Below, piece after piece: positions 27,606 through 38,323 of a stretch of DNA of 64,000 nt. The notes under the pieces are model-generated. The model had not been told where the DNA came from, did not search any database, and saw nothing but the letters and a program-made list of their open reading frames with translations. Position 1 is the first letter of the stretch, and every line of letters begins with the position of its first letter. Origin of the DNA: Chloroflexi bacterium bin20 (GTDB taxonomy: Bacteria > Chloroflexota > Anaerolineae > Aggregatilineales > Phototrophicaceae); the NCBI GenBank assembly GCA_002238485.1, contig MPMG01000013.1, positions 45,748-109,747 of the forward strand, written 5' to 3'. A program made the translations under genes and the position numbers.

Positions 27606-29417
27606 TTATCCCTGGCGGTCCGCGTGCTTGTTGAGCAGGGTTGGCGTATCGATATCGTAGTAGCCCAGTCGGCAGCGGTGCAGCAGAGAGCGCCAAACGC
27701 GCATCTCATGTGGCAGGTCATAGTCGGGCAGCGTGAAGGTGAAATGGCGCTGGCCACCCTGCCGGCCCTCCACAATCGTCTCGTGCCAGTGGTCATAGGT
27801 CTGCGCGTAGGCTTGATATTTGGGCAGCAGCCGGACATTCTCCACGATATTCGCGCCGCCCAGCCACAGCGCCACCAGCAACGCCGCCCAGTGCAGGCGC
27901 CGGTCTGTCCGCGGCGCGACCTGCCAGGCGCTGCCGATGCACATCCCGCAAGTCAATCCCAGCCAGGCATTCAAGTGCGTGAGAAAAGTATAGACACGCC
28001 AGGCATCCTGCGGCTTGCTTAGGATGGTGGTAAATGCGACTGCCGCTGTCCCCAGCAGGATTAACAGATACAGGCTTGCCAGCGCAGCAGCGAAGCCACG
28101 CATCGACCGCCTGTCCATGCGCATGAGCATGTCCCAGCAAAGGACGAGTGTCAAGCTATGAAATGTCAGCCAAAGGTAGTTATACGCGCGCCAGTGCATT
28201 GCGCGCCCCTGGATCAAGGCGACGCACAGCAGCATGCCGCCGAGCAGCAAGCCGGGCAGGGCGCGTGGGAGCAGCCGCTGCCGGTGTCCATCGTGCCGCC
28301 ACAGCGCTAGCAGTCTCGCGAATCCGGCGATGAGCACAACATTTATGACGAGGACGGAGCTGTAGCCGAGGCTGAAGCGTCCGAAGAAGAGCGCATCGTC
28401 GCTTTGGTGCTGCCAGATTAGCGGGACGAGCAGGAGTTGAACCAACAGGGCGAGCAAGAAGGGAATGCGCCCGTGCTTTGTTCTGCGCGCCTCGTCGGGA
28501 TTATCCCGCCTGGGCAGCATGCAGCCGACCAGGAGCCCGACCGCAAGCATCATGGCGAATGCCGCCAACGCCGCCGGGACAGTCAAGTGGCTGTACCAGG
28601 CGTCGGCGACCTGCTGTACATACTCAAGCAGGCTGCGCTCTGTAATGCTGGGACGATCGGCAGTGGATGCGATTCGGGCAGAGATGGCGGGCGCGGAAAA
28701 CATCACCAGCATACTGGTCGCCGTCGCCAGCCAGCCAGCGCTCAAAACAGGCAGGCAGCGCTCTCGCCACTTGCCGCCAGCGCGCCATGCCAGGCCGATC
28801 AGCACGGTCAAACCCAGCAGCATGGGGATTGTGAAGGTCTCGGCGAAGCCTGCGATGAAGAAACACAAGACAAAACCGACAAGCATCCACAGGCGCAGCC
28901 TCGCAGTTTTCGGTCGCGAGCTGGCGCAATGTAGAACCAGCAAGAAAAACAGCGGCAACAGCGCCAGGGGCAGGCTGTACTTCATGCTGGCAATGTACCA
29001 ATAATACACCTGCCGCGTCAGGACGCTCGCGCATACAACTCCAACTAGCAACGCGGACAGCCCCACGGCAATTGCCAACTTGTGCGCCAATCCCCCCAGC
29101 ATGGACAACAATTTGCTAATTAGCGCGGCTGTACTGGCAAACTGGATTGCGATAAGCAGCGCCGGGAAGATCTGGGCGACCGCAAGCCCAAATGGACCCA
29201 GCGCAACAGCCATCACGAGCGTCGAATAGCTGCCGTTGTTGTGGGCATTGCGCTCGTCCACGATAAGCTCCCACAGATCCTGCTGCGCGAAGTCGGTGAT
29301 ATGGCAGAAGTCGTCGCTCATCGGTCGGCTGGAAAAGCCGAGGTAGGCGAAGAGCAGCATCGGCGCGAGGCATAGCACCAGCAGTGTTGGCAATACCAAT
29401 TTTCGGGAGGCGTTCAT
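27606..29417 (-). CDS. Large multi-spanning membrane protein (DUF6056-like), 603 aa
   Basis: A paralogue of the downstream gene with the same opening (LAPMLLFAYLGFSSRPMSDDFCH), a dozen hydrophobic helices and a soluble, Tyr/His-rich C-terminal tail. Both share a TxPL/QVFPALL-like block and a LIWQHQSD motif in mid-protein (VPLIWQHQSDDALFFG here; LPLIWQHQSDHPQVIG in the paralogue). The start MNASRKLVLP at ATG 29417 is supported by GGGAGGCG upstream. DUF6056-type proteins often sit in polysaccharide loci; function unknown. Confidence 0.75.
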   Translation of the reverse strand: MNASRKLVLPTLLVLCLAPMLLFAYLGFSSRPMSDDFCHITDFAQQDLWELIVDERNAHNNGSYSTLVMAVALGPFGLAVAQIFPALLIAIQFASTAALISKLLSMLGGLAHKLAIAVGLSALLVGVVCASVLTRQVYYWYIASMKYSLPLALLPLFFLLVLHCASSRPKTARLRLWMLVGFVLCFFIAGFAETFTIPMLLGLTVLIGLAWRAGGKWRERCLPVLSAGWLATATSMLVMFSAPAISARIASTADRPSITERSLLEYVQQVADAWYSHLTVPAALAAFAMMLAVGLLVGCMLPRRDNPDEARRTKHGRIPFLLALLVQLLLVPLIWQHQSDDALFFGRFSLGYSSVLVINVVLIAGFARLLALWRHDGHRQRLLPRALPGLLLGGMLLCVALIQGRAMHWRAYNYLWLTFHSLTLVLCWDMLMRMDRRSMRGFAAALASLYLLILLGTAAVAFTTILSKPQDAWRVYTFLTHLNAWLGLTCGMCIGSAWQVAPRTDRRLHWAALLVALWLGGANIVENVRLLPKYQAYAQTYDHWHETIVEGRQGGQRHFTFTLPDYDLPHEMRVWRSLLHRCRLGYYDIDTPTLLNKHADRQG

Positions 29418-29453
29418 GCAGGCGTCTATAAATTACTCGGTGGAGTGAACCGT

Positions 29454-31952
29454 CTAGACAGCCACCTCCAAGGAGTCGTGCAGTTCTTCTTCATCGGCAT
29501 TACGCAGCGCCAGCCCGCCATCCTCGTTAACCTCGATGCGCGCGATGCTCGCCAAGCCAAACTCGCCGGTGAGGATGCCGTCCGAAAGGCGATCTTCGAT
29601 TTCGTTTTGGATGAGACGGCGCAGCGGACGAGCGCCAAATTCGGGGTTGTAGCCATTATCGCCTAGCCAGCCCAGCGCTTCGTCATCGGCTTCCAGCGTG
29701 ATGGCGTGCTCCAGCAGTCGCTCGCGCACTTTGTTCAGCTCCAGGTCGACGATCTGCTTGATTTCGTCGCGACTGAGCGAGCGGAAGATGATGGTGGCGT
29801 CGACCCGGTTGAGGAACTCGGGGCGGAACATCCGCTGCAGCTGGTCGGTTACATTGCGGCTCATGTCTTCGTAGGCTTCATCGTCTTCGCTGTCGACATC
29901 GCGGCTGGTGGTAAAGCCCAGTCCAGAGCCGGGTTTGATCAGGTCTGCGCCGACATTGCTGGTCATCACCAGCATGGCATTGCGAAAGTCGACGCGGCGT
30001 CCACGCGCATCGGTCAGTGTGCCTTCTTCCATCATCTGCAGCAGCATGTTGAAGACTTCGGGGTGCGCCTTTTCCACTTCATCAAAGACGATGATGCTGT
30101 AGGGGCGGCGGCGAACGGCTTCGGTCAGTTGTCCGGCATCATCATAGCCGACATAGCCTGGAGGCGCGCCCACCAACCGGGCGACAGAGTGCCGCTCCAT
30201 GAATTCGCTCATGTCCAGCTGGATCAGGGCGTCTTCGCTGCCAAAAAGGAATTCGGCCAGCGCTTTGGTCAGCTCGGTTTTGCCGACGCCGGTGGGACCC
30301 AGAAACATGAAAGAGCCGATAGGTCTGCGCGGGTCTTTCAAGCCGGCGCGGGCGCGGCGTACAGCGCGGCTGATTTTGACGATGGCTTCGTGTTGGCCCA
30401 CGATGCGCTCGTGCAGGCGCTCTTCCATCTCCAGCAGACGTTCGCTCTCTTCGTTGGCGATGCGCGTAACGGGGATGCCCGTCCACATCGCAGCCACTTC
30501 GGAGATATCGTCGGCGAGCAGGCGCGGCAAGCCGGTTTCGCCATTCCAGTTGATTTTGATATCGTCCAGGGTCGCCGAAAGAGACTGCTGACGCCGCCGC
30601 AGGTTGTCCGCTTCGCCATGTTCGCCAGCCATTTCAGCCAGCTCAATCTCGTCGTCCATGCCTTCCAACTCGTCCAGCACACGCCGTACCGAAGCCGCGT
30701 CCGGGCTCTTGTACATGCGCAGGCGGGCGGCTGCTTCGTCTATGAGGTCAATGGCTTTGTCGGGCAGGTAACGATCGGGGATATAACGGGCGGAGAGGTT
30801 GGCGGCAGTTTCGATGGCGTCATCTGTGATTTCGACATTGTGATGATCTTGATACGGAGACTTGATGCCCTGCAGAATTTCGATGGTTTCTTCAATAGTC
30901 GGTTCTGCCACCTGGATTTGCTGGAAGCGCCTTTCCAGCGCGGCATCGCTTTCGACATGCTTGCGATATTCGTCTAGTGTAGTCGCGCCGATGCACTGCA
31001 ACTCGCCCCGTGCCAGGGCCGGCTTCAGGATATTGGCGGCATCGACGCTGCTGCCGGCTGCCCCCGCGCCCACCAGCATATGCACTTCGTCAATGAATAA
31101 AATCGTATCCGACTTTTTGAGCTCTTCTATGACGCGCTTCAGCCGCTCTTCAAATTGTCCGCGATACATTGTGCCCGCGACCAAGGAGCCGACATCCAAC
31201 TGCAAGACGCGCTTGCGCAACAGGGGTTTGGGTGTTTCGCCTTCGACAATGCGTTGCGCCAGGCCTTCGACGATGGCTGTCTTGCCCACGCCCGGCTCGC
31301 CGATCAGCGCCGGATTGTTTTTGCGCCGCCGGCTGAGCACCTGGATGACGCGCTCGATTTCCATTTCGCGCCCGACAACGGGGTCGAGCTTGCCCGACTC
31401 GGCCAGGCTGGTCAAATCGGTGGAAAGCTGGTCGACCAGGGGCGTGCCGTCTTTCCGTGATGACTTGCCATGCGCGCGCTGATGACTGCGCTGTGCCGAC
31501 TGTACGGGGCTTTCTTGCAAGACCTTGCTGGTCTGGCGGCGGATTTCATCGGGATTGACACCCAAACGCCGCAGCACATCCAGGGCGATGCCTTCTTGCT
31601 GGCGCACCAGCCCCAGCAGCAGGTGCTCTGTGCCAATGTAATGGTGACCCATGCGTCGCGCTTCGTCGACAGCCAACTCGAGCACTTTTTTCGTGCCGGG
31701 CGACAAATCCAGCTGGGCAACGCCGCCGCGATATTCCGATGTAGAAAGACGCGAGACCAATTCTTCGACGCGCCGCAGGTCCAGGCCCAGGTCGCGCAAG
31801 ACCCGGCCAGCCACGCCGCCTTCTTCGCGCATCAAGCCAAGCAGCAGATGCTCGGTGCCGATCTGATGATGCCGCAGGCGCTCTGCCTCTTCCTGCGCCA
31901 GGCTCAACACGCGCCGCGCCCGCTGTGTAAAACGTTCCATTTTGTTTGGCAC
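29454..31952 (-). CDS. clpC: ATP-dependent Clp protease ATP-binding subunit ClpC, 832 aa
   Basis: Complete ClpC: two N-domain repeats (residues ~5-70 and ~80-150), AAA-1 with Walker A GEPGVGKT (218-225), a short middle domain (~415-480), AAA-2 with GPTGVGKT, and a C-terminal D2-small domain with [10 protein letters not shown]. It unfolds substrates for ClpP. GTG at 31952 is chosen because GGAGGG lies 7 bases before it; an ATG four codons later has no such site. An extended -10 (32023-32015) lies upstream. It is collinear with rpsA and the second clpC-type gene. Confidence 0.95.
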   Translation of the reverse strand: MPNKMERFTQRARRVLSLAQEEAERLRHHQIGTEHLLLGLMREEGGVAGRVLRDLGLDLRRVEELVSRLSTSEYRGGVAQLDLSPGTKKVLELAVDEARRMGHHYIGTEHLLLGLVRQQEGIALDVLRRLGVNPDEIRRQTSKVLQESPVQSAQRSHQRAHGKSSRKDGTPLVDQLSTDLTSLAESGKLDPVVGREMEIERVIQVLSRRRKNNPALIGEPGVGKTAIVEGLAQRIVEGETPKPLLRKRVLQLDVGSLVAGTMYRGQFEERLKRVIEELKKSDTILFIDEVHMLVGAGAAGSSVDAANILKPALARGELQCIGATTLDEYRKHVESDAALERRFQQIQVAEPTIEETIEILQGIKSPYQDHHNVEITDDAIETAANLSARYIPDRYLPDKAIDLIDEAAARLRMYKSPDAASVRRVLDELEGMDDEIELAEMAGEHGEADNLRRRQQSLSATLDDIKINWNGETGLPRLLADDISEVAAMWTGIPVTRIANEESERLLEMEERLHERIVGQHEAIVKISRAVRRARAGLKDPRRPIGSFMFLGPTGVGKTELTKALAEFLFGSEDALIQLDMSEFMERHSVARLVGAPPGYVGYDDAGQLTEAVRRRPYSIIVFDEVEKAHPEVFNMLLQMMEEGTLTDARGRRVDFRNAMLVMTSNVGADLIKPGSGLGFTTSRDVDSEDDEAYEDMSRNVTDQLQRMFRPEFLNRVDATIIFRSLSRDEIKQIVDLELNKVRERLLEHAITLEADDEALGWLGDNGYNPEFGARPLRRLIQNEIEDRLSDGILTGEFGLASIARIEVNEDGGLALRNADEEELHDSLEVAV

Positions 31953-32014
31953 GGTCTATCCCTCCATCATCAGCCAGCCACGCGCGACTTGCAGCATGCT
32001 TTCTTATTTTTCCA

Positions 32015-32023
32015 AGTATAGCA
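32015..32023 (-). promoter_or_regulatory. Extended -10 promoter of clpC
   Basis: TGC-TATACT on the minus strand, 63 bases before the GTG start of clpC. The rest of the 290-base gap to rpsA shows no gene. Confidence 0.5.
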
Positions 32024-32242
32024 GCAACTCAAGATTCGCGGGCAGTTTGCGCATCAGCAAGACGAGCCAACGCCAACCAAGCTTAGCCGATGCCAAGCCG
32101 ACTTTCAACCGACAATCCCTATACGCCGCGTTAGAATTGCGTGGCTCGTGTATGCCAGACACCCGGCCAGAGACGACCACGCAGCCCTCCGCCGTGGAAA
32201 CGGGGAGCCAGAGAAATCATCGCTTGACTGTGAATTGCTTGC

Positions 32243-33751
32243 TTAGTCGGCGCTCGCCTCGGCAGCTTCTTTTGTCGCTGGCAATGCGTCGGCAGCTTTT
32301 TCGCTGGCCGGCAACGCAACCGACTCCTGGATAGCCATCTCCCAGTCGAGGTCCAGATATTCTGTGGAATTGACCGACTTCAAGCTCAGCCCCAGGCGGC
32401 GCTCTTTGATATCGATTTTGATGATGCGTAGCACCAATTCTTGCCCGCGTTTGACCACATCGCGCGGATGTTCGACGCGCTCTGCTGATAGCTCGGAGAT
32501 ATGGATCAAGCCCTCGACCGCCTCATAATCGTTCAGGCGGGCAAAAGCGCCGAACTTCGTCAGCTTGGTCACTGTCGCGCGAGCCAGTTGTCCGCGCCGC
32601 AAGGATGTGGCGATTTCGTCCCAGGGGTCGCCCAGCACGCGCCGCCGACTCAGCCCGATGCGTTTCGCTTCGGGGTTGACGCTGATGACCTCGACTTCGA
32701 TTTCTTCGCCCAGGCTGAGCACCTGCCGCGGGTGGGTTATATGTCCCCAAGCCAGCTCGGAGACATGCACCAAGCCTTCCCCTCCGCCAATATCGACGAA
32801 TGCGCCGAAGTTCTCCAGGCTGACCACCGTGCCCTTGCGAATTTCACCGACTGTCAGCTCGGCGATCAGCGACTCTTTGCGCTTGACACGGACTTCGCGG
32901 GTGGCGGCGCGCTCGGACAAGATCAGTCGGTTGCGGTGGCGGTCGACTTCCATGACCTTGACGCCGATGGGCTGGTTGACCATGGGACCATAGCGCTCTT
33001 CGGGCGTGCTGCCGCTGATTTGGCGCGCGCGACTCTCGGATAGCTGGCTCTGTGGCACGAATCCGCGCAGCCGCCCAAAGCGCACGATCAACCCGCCCTT
33101 GTTGTATCCGCCGATCAGCGCTTCGTAGACAGCCTTGGACTTGGCGAACTTTTCCGCATTGCGCCAGTCCATCTCTTCCATGGCGTGGTTGATGGACAGC
33201 ACCATTTTGCCGCGATGATTGCGCGGATTAACCACATAGACATCGACTTCTGCGCCAAGCACCAGCGACTCGAGCATGCGTTTGGTCATCAACTCCAGCT
33301 CGCGCCCGGGCACGACACCGATATCGCCTTCGCCCAGATCGACCAGTACGGCTGTTGGCGAGGTCTCGCAGATGGTGCCCTGATACACCTGTCCGCGCCG
33401 GTATTTCGGCTGCGCTTCGGCTGGCTCTGGCGCGGCCCCAGTGTTCTCGGCAGGTTCATCACCAGTTGCGGATTCTTCAACAGCCTGTTCGCTCGGCGCG
33501 TCAACTTCAGCCTCAGCGGATTGCTCAACTGGCATAGCATCTGCCGATTCATCTGAAGCGGGCGCTCCGCCTACAGCAGATTCGCCTGCTTCGCTGGTGG
33601 CCGAATTGTCTGTTTCGACTTCTGCGCTAGGCTGGTTGAGCGATGCGTCGTCGGTAGTGGCGATCGTCTCGTCGGTCTCGGCAGGCGGCAACTCGACAGG
33701 CGCAGGGGCTTCGATAGTCGCTTCGCGCGTGCCGTGTTCTTGGTTGCTCAT
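32243..33751 (-). CDS. rpsA: 30S ribosomal protein S1 / S1-domain protein, 502 aa
   Basis: An acidic, low-complexity N-terminal region (~1-110) is followed by four S1 OB-fold domains. They begin near VYQGTICETSPTAVLVD, AVYEALIGGYNKGGLIV, IRKGTVVSLENFGAFVD and LARATVTKLTKFGAFAR. Four-domain S1 proteins are standard in Chloroflexota and Actinomycetota; they bind mRNA at the ribosome. A strong promoter (33814-33787) drives it. The acidic Ala/Glu-rich leader is unusually long. Confidence 0.9.
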   Translation of the reverse strand: MSNQEHGTREATIEAPAPVELPPAETDETIATTDDASLNQPSAEVETDNSATSEAGESAVGGAPASDESADAMPVEQSAEAEVDAPSEQAVEESATGDEPAENTGAAPEPAEAQPKYRRGQVYQGTICETSPTAVLVDLGEGDIGVVPGRELELMTKRMLESLVLGAEVDVYVVNPRNHRGKMVLSINHAMEEMDWRNAEKFAKSKAVYEALIGGYNKGGLIVRFGRLRGFVPQSQLSESRARQISGSTPEERYGPMVNQPIGVKVMEVDRHRNRLILSERAATREVRVKRKESLIAELTVGEIRKGTVVSLENFGAFVDIGGGEGLVHVSELAWGHITHPRQVLSLGEEIEVEVISVNPEAKRIGLSRRRVLGDPWDEIATSLRRGQLARATVTKLTKFGAFARLNDYEAVEGLIHISELSAERVEHPRDVVKRGQELVLRIIKIDIKERRLGLSLKSVNSTEYLDLDWEMAIQESVALPASEKAADALPATKEAAEASAD

Positions 33752-33786
33752 GGCAATGTCCGTGTTTTCTAAGGCTCTGGACGCTG

Positions 33787-33814
33787 ATTATAGCGATTGC
33801 GCTGGCATAGTCAA
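33787..33814 (-). promoter_or_regulatory. Sigma-A promoter of rpsA
   Basis: TTGACT (33814-33809), 16-base spacer, perfect TATAAT (33792-33787) on the minus strand, 35 bases before the ATG at 33751. Confidence 0.8.
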
Positions 33815-33841
33815 AGGACAAATCGTGCAGCCTGCGGTGAA

Positions 33842-33878
33842 TCCCCAGTCTGTCCTCCCGACAGGTCAGGAGGAAGCA
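33842..33878. repeat. Short dispersed palindromic repeat, copy C
   Basis: Contains GTCCTCCCGACAGGTCAGG, with the inner palindrome TCCTCCCGACAGGTCAGGAGGA-like and flanking purines, matching copy A in the same orientation. It lies between the second clpC-type gene and the rpsA promoter. Confidence 0.5.
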
Positions 33879-33932
33879 AAGCACAGGTGGATTCTGTCAA
33901 GAAGGAAACAATATAGAGGCAGGGGCGATCCC

Positions 33933-36539
33933 TCAAACCCGCGGCGGCGATGGATAGGCGTCAATTTCGTCATCGTCTTCGGTGCGAGACAGAAAATCGG
34001 CGAAGTCTTCTCCTTCATAGCTCGCCTGATAATAGTCGCCTTGCGGATAATTTTCAGCGTAGTATTCGTCTGTGCCGCTATCGGCTGCATCGCCAAAATC
34101 GCTGGATTGGTCGGCATGACGGGAGAATGTCAAGCCGCCTTCGCTCGCGTCTATGACAACCAGGTCTCCCGCGCGGAAATCGCCTTTTAGCAAGTGGATG
34201 CTCAGCGGGTTTTCAATATGCCGCTGGACAGCCCGGCGCAGCGGTCTTGCGCCAAATTGCGGGTCATAGCCCTGCCGCGCCAGCCAGTTGCGCGCCGACT
34301 CGGTCAGGTGCATAGCCAGGCTAGACTCGTCCATGCGCGCCGCCAGCTCCCGCAGCTGCAAGTCGACCATTTGCTCGACTGCTTCCAGCGTGAGCGGCTC
34401 GAAGATGATAACTTCGTCGATGCGGTTGAGGAACTCGGGGCGGAACGTGTCGCGCATAGCCCGCTCGATCTGCTGGTGATCGGCGACAGCCTCATCATCG
34501 TGCGGCAAGAAACCCAGCGCGCCGCCTTGCCTGGCAAACTCGGTGCCCAGGTTGCTGGTCATAATCAGGACTGTGTTGCGGAAGTCGACGATATGCCCTT
34601 GTCCATCGGTCATGCGCCCGTCTTCCAGCACTTGCAGCAGCGCGCTCCACACATCCGGGTGGGCTTTTTCGATCTCGTCAAAGAGAATGACGCGGTAAGG
34701 TCGGCGGCGGACGGCTTCGGTCAATTGTCCGCCAGCTTCATAACCGACATAGCCCGGTGGCGCGCCAAACAGGCGGCTGACGGTGTGCTTTTCGCGGTAT
34801 TCGCTCATGTCGACGCGCACCAGGTTGTCTTCGTCGTCGAACATGAATTCAGCCAGCGCCTTCGCCAATTCAGTTTTGCCGACGCCGCTGGAGCCGAGGA
34901 AGATGAAGGAGCCTATGGGACGTTTGGGGTCTTTCAAGCCGCTGCGCGCCCGGCGGATGGCGTCCGAGAGCGCCACGATCGCCTTCTTTTGCCCGATAAC
35001 GCGCCTGCTGATGACTTCTTCCATGCGCAGCAACTTTTCCGACTCGGTTTCCAGCATGTTCTGCACGGGGATGCCCGTCCACTGCTCGACCACCTGGGCG
35101 ATATTGTCGGCGGTGACCAGTTCGTCCAGGGTGTTTTCTTGACGCCAGGTGTGGTGGGCGAGCTCGTATTGTTCTTCCAGCTGGATGCGCTGCATTTTGC
35201 AATCGGCGGCGCGCTCGTAATCTCGGGACAAACCGGCTGCCTGCTCTTCCATCGCCAACTGTTCGATGGTCCCGCGCATCTCTTTGAGGTAGGGCGGCAT
35301 GGAAGAGAGCGCGACGCGCAGCTTGGCGGCGGCTTCGTCCAGCAGGTCGATGGCTTTGTCGGGCAGTTTGCGCTCGGTCAAGTAGCGGGCGGAAAGGCGC
35401 GCCGCGGCTTCAATGGCGTCATCGGCGATATTGACATTGTGATGCGCCTCGTAGCGGTCACGCAAGCCATAGAGCATGTCGATGGTGTCGTCGATATTTG
35501 GCTCTTCCACAAAGATAGGCGCGAATCGGCGATCAAGCGCGCTGTCTTTTTCTATGTGCTGGCGATATTCGTCCATGGTGGTCGCGCCGACAGTCTGCAG
35601 CTCGCCGCGGGCCAAGGCCGGCTTCATCATATTGCCCGCATCCATTGCGCCGCTGGCCGCGCCCGCGCCAACCACTTGATGCAGCTCGTCAATGAAGAGG
35701 ATGATCTCGCCTTCCGAGCGCTGGATTTCTTCGATTGTGCCCTTCAACCGTTCTTCAAACTCGCCACGGAAGCGGCTGCCCGCCAGCATGGCGCTGAGGT
35801 CGAGGCTGATCACGCGCTTGCCCAGCAGCAGGTCGGGCACATCGTTGCTGGCGATCTTTTGCGCCAAGCCTTCGACGATAGCGGTCTTGCCGACGCCCGC
35901 CTGGCCGATCAGCACCGGGTTGTTTTTTGTGCGCCGGCTGAGCACCTGGATAACCCGCAGAATCTCGGCATCGCGCCCGATGACGGGGTCGAGCTTGCCT
36001 TCGTGCGCCAGACGTGTCAGGTCTGTGCTGTATTTCTCCAGTGTGCGATAGCGGCTTTCGGCTTGCGGATCGGTGACGCGCTGTCCGCCACGGATGTCCT
36101 TGATAGCATCGGCGACCCGCTCGCGGGTGATGTTGTATTCGGCGAAAGTCCTGGAGACGGCGGTGTTGCGCTCGCCAAACAAAGCGAGAAAGATATGCTC
36201 GGTGCTGATGTACTGGTCGCGCAGGCGATTGGCTTCTTCGTTGGCGCGGTCGATGACGCTTTTCAGGCGCGGCGTGATGAAGACCTGGTTGGTACCCTGC
36301 CCATAAATGGTGGCGGTGCGCGGGCTTTGTCGCAAAATATCGTCCACGCGCGAACGCAGCCCGCTGGCATCAATGCTCAACAGCTCGAGGATCTGGGGCA
36401 CCAGGCCATCTGTCTGTTCCAGCAGGGCGAGCAAGATGTGCTCGGTATCGACCTGGGAGTGGCTGTAACGGTGCAAGATTTCGTAGGCGCGGGCGGCGGC
36501 GTCCTGGGCGCGTTCGGTGAAGCGGTCGAATCGGATCAT
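33933..36539 (-). CDS. Second ClpC-type AAA+ unfoldase, 868 aa
   Basis: Clp N-domain repeats ([19 protein letters not shown] and [27 protein letters not shown]), two AAA+ modules and a short ClpC-like middle domain. Walker A sequences are non-standard: GQAGVGKT (usual GEPGVGKT) and GSSGVGKT (usual GPTGVGKT), but the key GxxGxGKT lysines remain. The C-terminus carries a ~65-residue acidic, tyrosine-rich tail ([21 protein letters not shown]) absent from the first ClpC. An AGGA site precedes ATG 36539. It is probably a paralogue with its own substrates or adaptor; whether it docks to ClpP was not determined. Confidence 0.85.
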   Translation of the reverse strand: MIRFDRFTERAQDAAARAYEILHRYSHSQVDTEHILLALLEQTDGLVPQILELLSIDASGLRSRVDDILRQSPRTATIYGQGTNQVFITPRLKSVIDRANEEANRLRDQYISTEHIFLALFGERNTAVSRTFAEYNITRERVADAIKDIRGGQRVTDPQAESRYRTLEKYSTDLTRLAHEGKLDPVIGRDAEILRVIQVLSRRTKNNPVLIGQAGVGKTAIVEGLAQKIASNDVPDLLLGKRVISLDLSAMLAGSRFRGEFEERLKGTIEEIQRSEGEIILFIDELHQVVGAGAASGAMDAGNMMKPALARGELQTVGATTMDEYRQHIEKDSALDRRFAPIFVEEPNIDDTIDMLYGLRDRYEAHHNVNIADDAIEAAARLSARYLTERKLPDKAIDLLDEAAAKLRVALSSMPPYLKEMRGTIEQLAMEEQAAGLSRDYERAADCKMQRIQLEEQYELAHHTWRQENTLDELVTADNIAQVVEQWTGIPVQNMLETESEKLLRMEEVISRRVIGQKKAIVALSDAIRRARSGLKDPKRPIGSFIFLGSSGVGKTELAKALAEFMFDDEDNLVRVDMSEYREKHTVSRLFGAPPGYVGYEAGGQLTEAVRRRPYRVILFDEIEKAHPDVWSALLQVLEDGRMTDGQGHIVDFRNTVLIMTSNLGTEFARQGGALGFLPHDDEAVADHQQIERAMRDTFRPEFLNRIDEVIIFEPLTLEAVEQMVDLQLRELAARMDESSLAMHLTESARNWLARQGYDPQFGARPLRRAVQRHIENPLSIHLLKGDFRAGDLVVIDASEGGLTFSRHADQSSDFGDAADSGTDEYYAENYPQGDYYQASYEGEDFADFLSRTEDDDEIDAYPSPPRV

Positions 36540-36693
36540 GGAAGGTCCTCACAAAGCGGACGAAGGCGAGCCGCGTCTATCAGCGCATCTATTGTATACG
36601 CTGGCGGGAATCGCGCACTGGATACTGGTAGCTATGATAATGACTGGATGTTAGAAATGTATAAAGGTCATTCCAACTCAAGACCTGCCAGAC

Positions 36694-37125
36694 TCATGAG
36701 CGACGAATGGGCAGTCCAATGTTGAAGGCAACAGTGGCGGCGATCAAGTGAAGCTGATCAGGTTGAACATTACCGATTCTCCTAACGAAGCGCTCTGTTG
36801 ATACCGATTTGACCTGAAAAGTATCTGCGCCAGAGTCAGTCTTGAGCCGATTTGCACTATCTCGCTGTATGCGGACGATCCAGAAGAAATTATTTTCTGC
36901 AAACCATTCTTTCCAGGACCGTAATGGAACGACGATTCGCAAATCGACTTCCCATTTTTCGGCTACGCTCAAGACAAGGGCTGGGCGAATCTTGAATATC
37001 TCATGTCCAGTTGTAGGCAACTTAGACAAAGTCTTGATGCCTGCCTTTGGCTTAGTGGATATGGGTGAATTGAAATTCACTAGCCATATATCGCCGCGCT
37101 GTGGGTCAATCAATTTAGGAGTCAT
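36694..37125 (-). CDS. MazF/PemK-like toxin domain protein, 143 aa
   Basis: Begins MTPKLIDPQRGDIW at ATG 37125. MazF-type marks are present: RGDIWLVNF, KIRPALVLS, RIVVPL and the late basic VKSVSTERFVRRIG. MazF/PemK enzymes cut mRNA at short sequences. An insertion (~20-42) after the first strand is longer than in typical MazF. The start overlaps the stop of the XRE-ImmA gene by 11 bases, so the two are translated together. Composition is AT-richer than the flanking genes. It could also be a transcription-type regulator with the fold; a toxin role is inferred from family and context. Confidence 0.7.
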   Translation of the reverse strand: MTPKLIDPQRGDIWLVNFNSPISTKPKAGIKTLSKLPTTGHEIFKIRPALVLSVAEKWEVDLRIVVPLRSWKEWFAENNFFWIVRIQRDSANRLKTDSGADTFQVKSVSTERFVRRIGNVQPDQLHLIAATVAFNIGLPIRRS

Positions 37126-38305
37126 AGTGTGGGTCATACTCATCATAAATGTCGTAATCTTCGAACAACTCATAATTTTCTTTTGTAGCTGTTGCGAATG
37201 CCTGCGCCATGACCGCGTTTCTTTCTGCTTCTGGCATCGCGAGCAAGTCATATACGGTAAGCTGGCCTGATTTAAGATGAGCCGAGACTGGCGACAGGAT
37301 GTCTTGGCTAATCCGCGTGATGCGGTCGGAACTAATCAAGCCTTCCGAGACAGCACGCGAAGCCATCTGCTTGAGCAGGATAGGCTCTTCGTCGCCGAGG
37401 TAGTCCACAGGTTCTTTCAGCCGCCATTTTTTGGAGGAGAGCTCAATGTTCATTTCTTGATAGCGGTTTTCGGTTATGATCTGTAGATCTCTGGCGCGGC
37501 GTACCCACGCTGCCATACTCAAGCCATACTTCCTCTTGAGTATCTTGATTTCGCCCCATTGCAGGCTGCTGTTGCGCTTCATGCCTAGTTCGCGGTAAGC
37601 GTGCGCTTTTGGCACTAGCAGAGCCGCTGCGAAGCGATGCGCGAGCTTTTCTTCGTCCTCGACAGCATTTGATGTATCCATGACGAGATGACCAATTTCG
37701 TGCGCGAGTGTAAAGCGAATGCGATCGGCGCTCCTGTTCTGGTTGATTACAGTCACTGGATATGCACCGCAGCAGCCTGACAAGCCGTCAAACTTGCCGC
37801 TGTCGTCGTGCCAGCCAATGACTATCACGCCCCGGTCTTCGGCTGTTTGCACAAGATTGTCAAGTGGTCGGTTGCCAACATCCCAAACACTCCGCAAATC
37901 TTCAGCGAGCTTCTCCGCGTCGGCGAATTCATTTGCTGGAGCTGCGCTTGGCAGGTCGGGTCTTGCATCAGGATACAGCAGCGAGTGGAGTTCAATTTGC
38001 AACTCTGCCAAGTCTGCAGCATAAGTCTTTATCGTGTCCTGCTTCTTCTGCGGAAGACCGGTGTGTCGACGAAATGCTGCCCACTTCACAGATTTTTCAG
38101 GTCGGTGATACAAATAGGGGCTGGACACACCTAGCGCGTTACAGGCGGTTATCAAATACCGCCCGGGCGGAAAGCTCTTGTCATTCTCGTATTTCGAGAT
38201 AGCCGCCGTGGTTACCTGATAGCCGCGATCCGCAAGCGAATCCTTCAGATCTTTTTGCGTCATGCCAGCGAGCAGCCTCGCTTGTTTGAGTCGTGCGCCT
38301 ATCAT
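37115..38305 (-). CDS. XRE-family HTH fused to ImmA/IrrE metallopeptidase, 396 aa
   Basis: Residues ~3-60 are an XRE helix-turn-helix (RLKQARLLAGMTQKDL, AAISKYEND). Residues ~150-270 are an ImmA/IrrE (COG2856) zinc peptidase with HEIGH (H202, E203, H206) and a downstream glutamate region (AVEDEEK). The C-terminal ~100 residues are unassigned and very acidic at the end. In such proteins the peptidase often cleaves a repressor when triggered. AAGGAGG lies 6-7 bases before ATG 38305. A palindrome overlaps its promoter (38324-38361). Upstream of the MazF-like gene, it could act as an antitoxin. Confidence 0.85.
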   Translation of the reverse strand: MIGARLKQARLLAGMTQKDLKDSLADRGYQVTTAAISKYENDKSFPPGRYLITACNALGVSSPYLYHRPEKSVKWAAFRRHTGLPQKKQDTIKTYAADLAELQIELHSLLYPDARPDLPSAAPANEFADAEKLAEDLRSVWDVGNRPLDNLVQTAEDRGVIVIGWHDDSGKFDGLSGCCGAYPVTVINQNRSADRIRFTLAHEIGHLVMDTSNAVEDEEKLAHRFAAALLVPKAHAYRELGMKRNSSLQWGEIKILKRKYGLSMAAWVRRARDLQIITENRYQEMNIELSSKKWRLKEPVDYLGDEEPILLKQMASRAVSEGLISSDRITRISQDILSPVSAHLKSGQLTVYDLLAMPEAERNAVMAQAFATATKENYELFEDYDIYDEYDPHYDS

Positions 38306-38323
38306 CACATGCCTCCTTGTCGT

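Noticed and set aside
32100..32230. A possible small gene between clpC and rpsA
   Set aside because: No ribosome site or conserved product; the frames are shadows or short runs without support.
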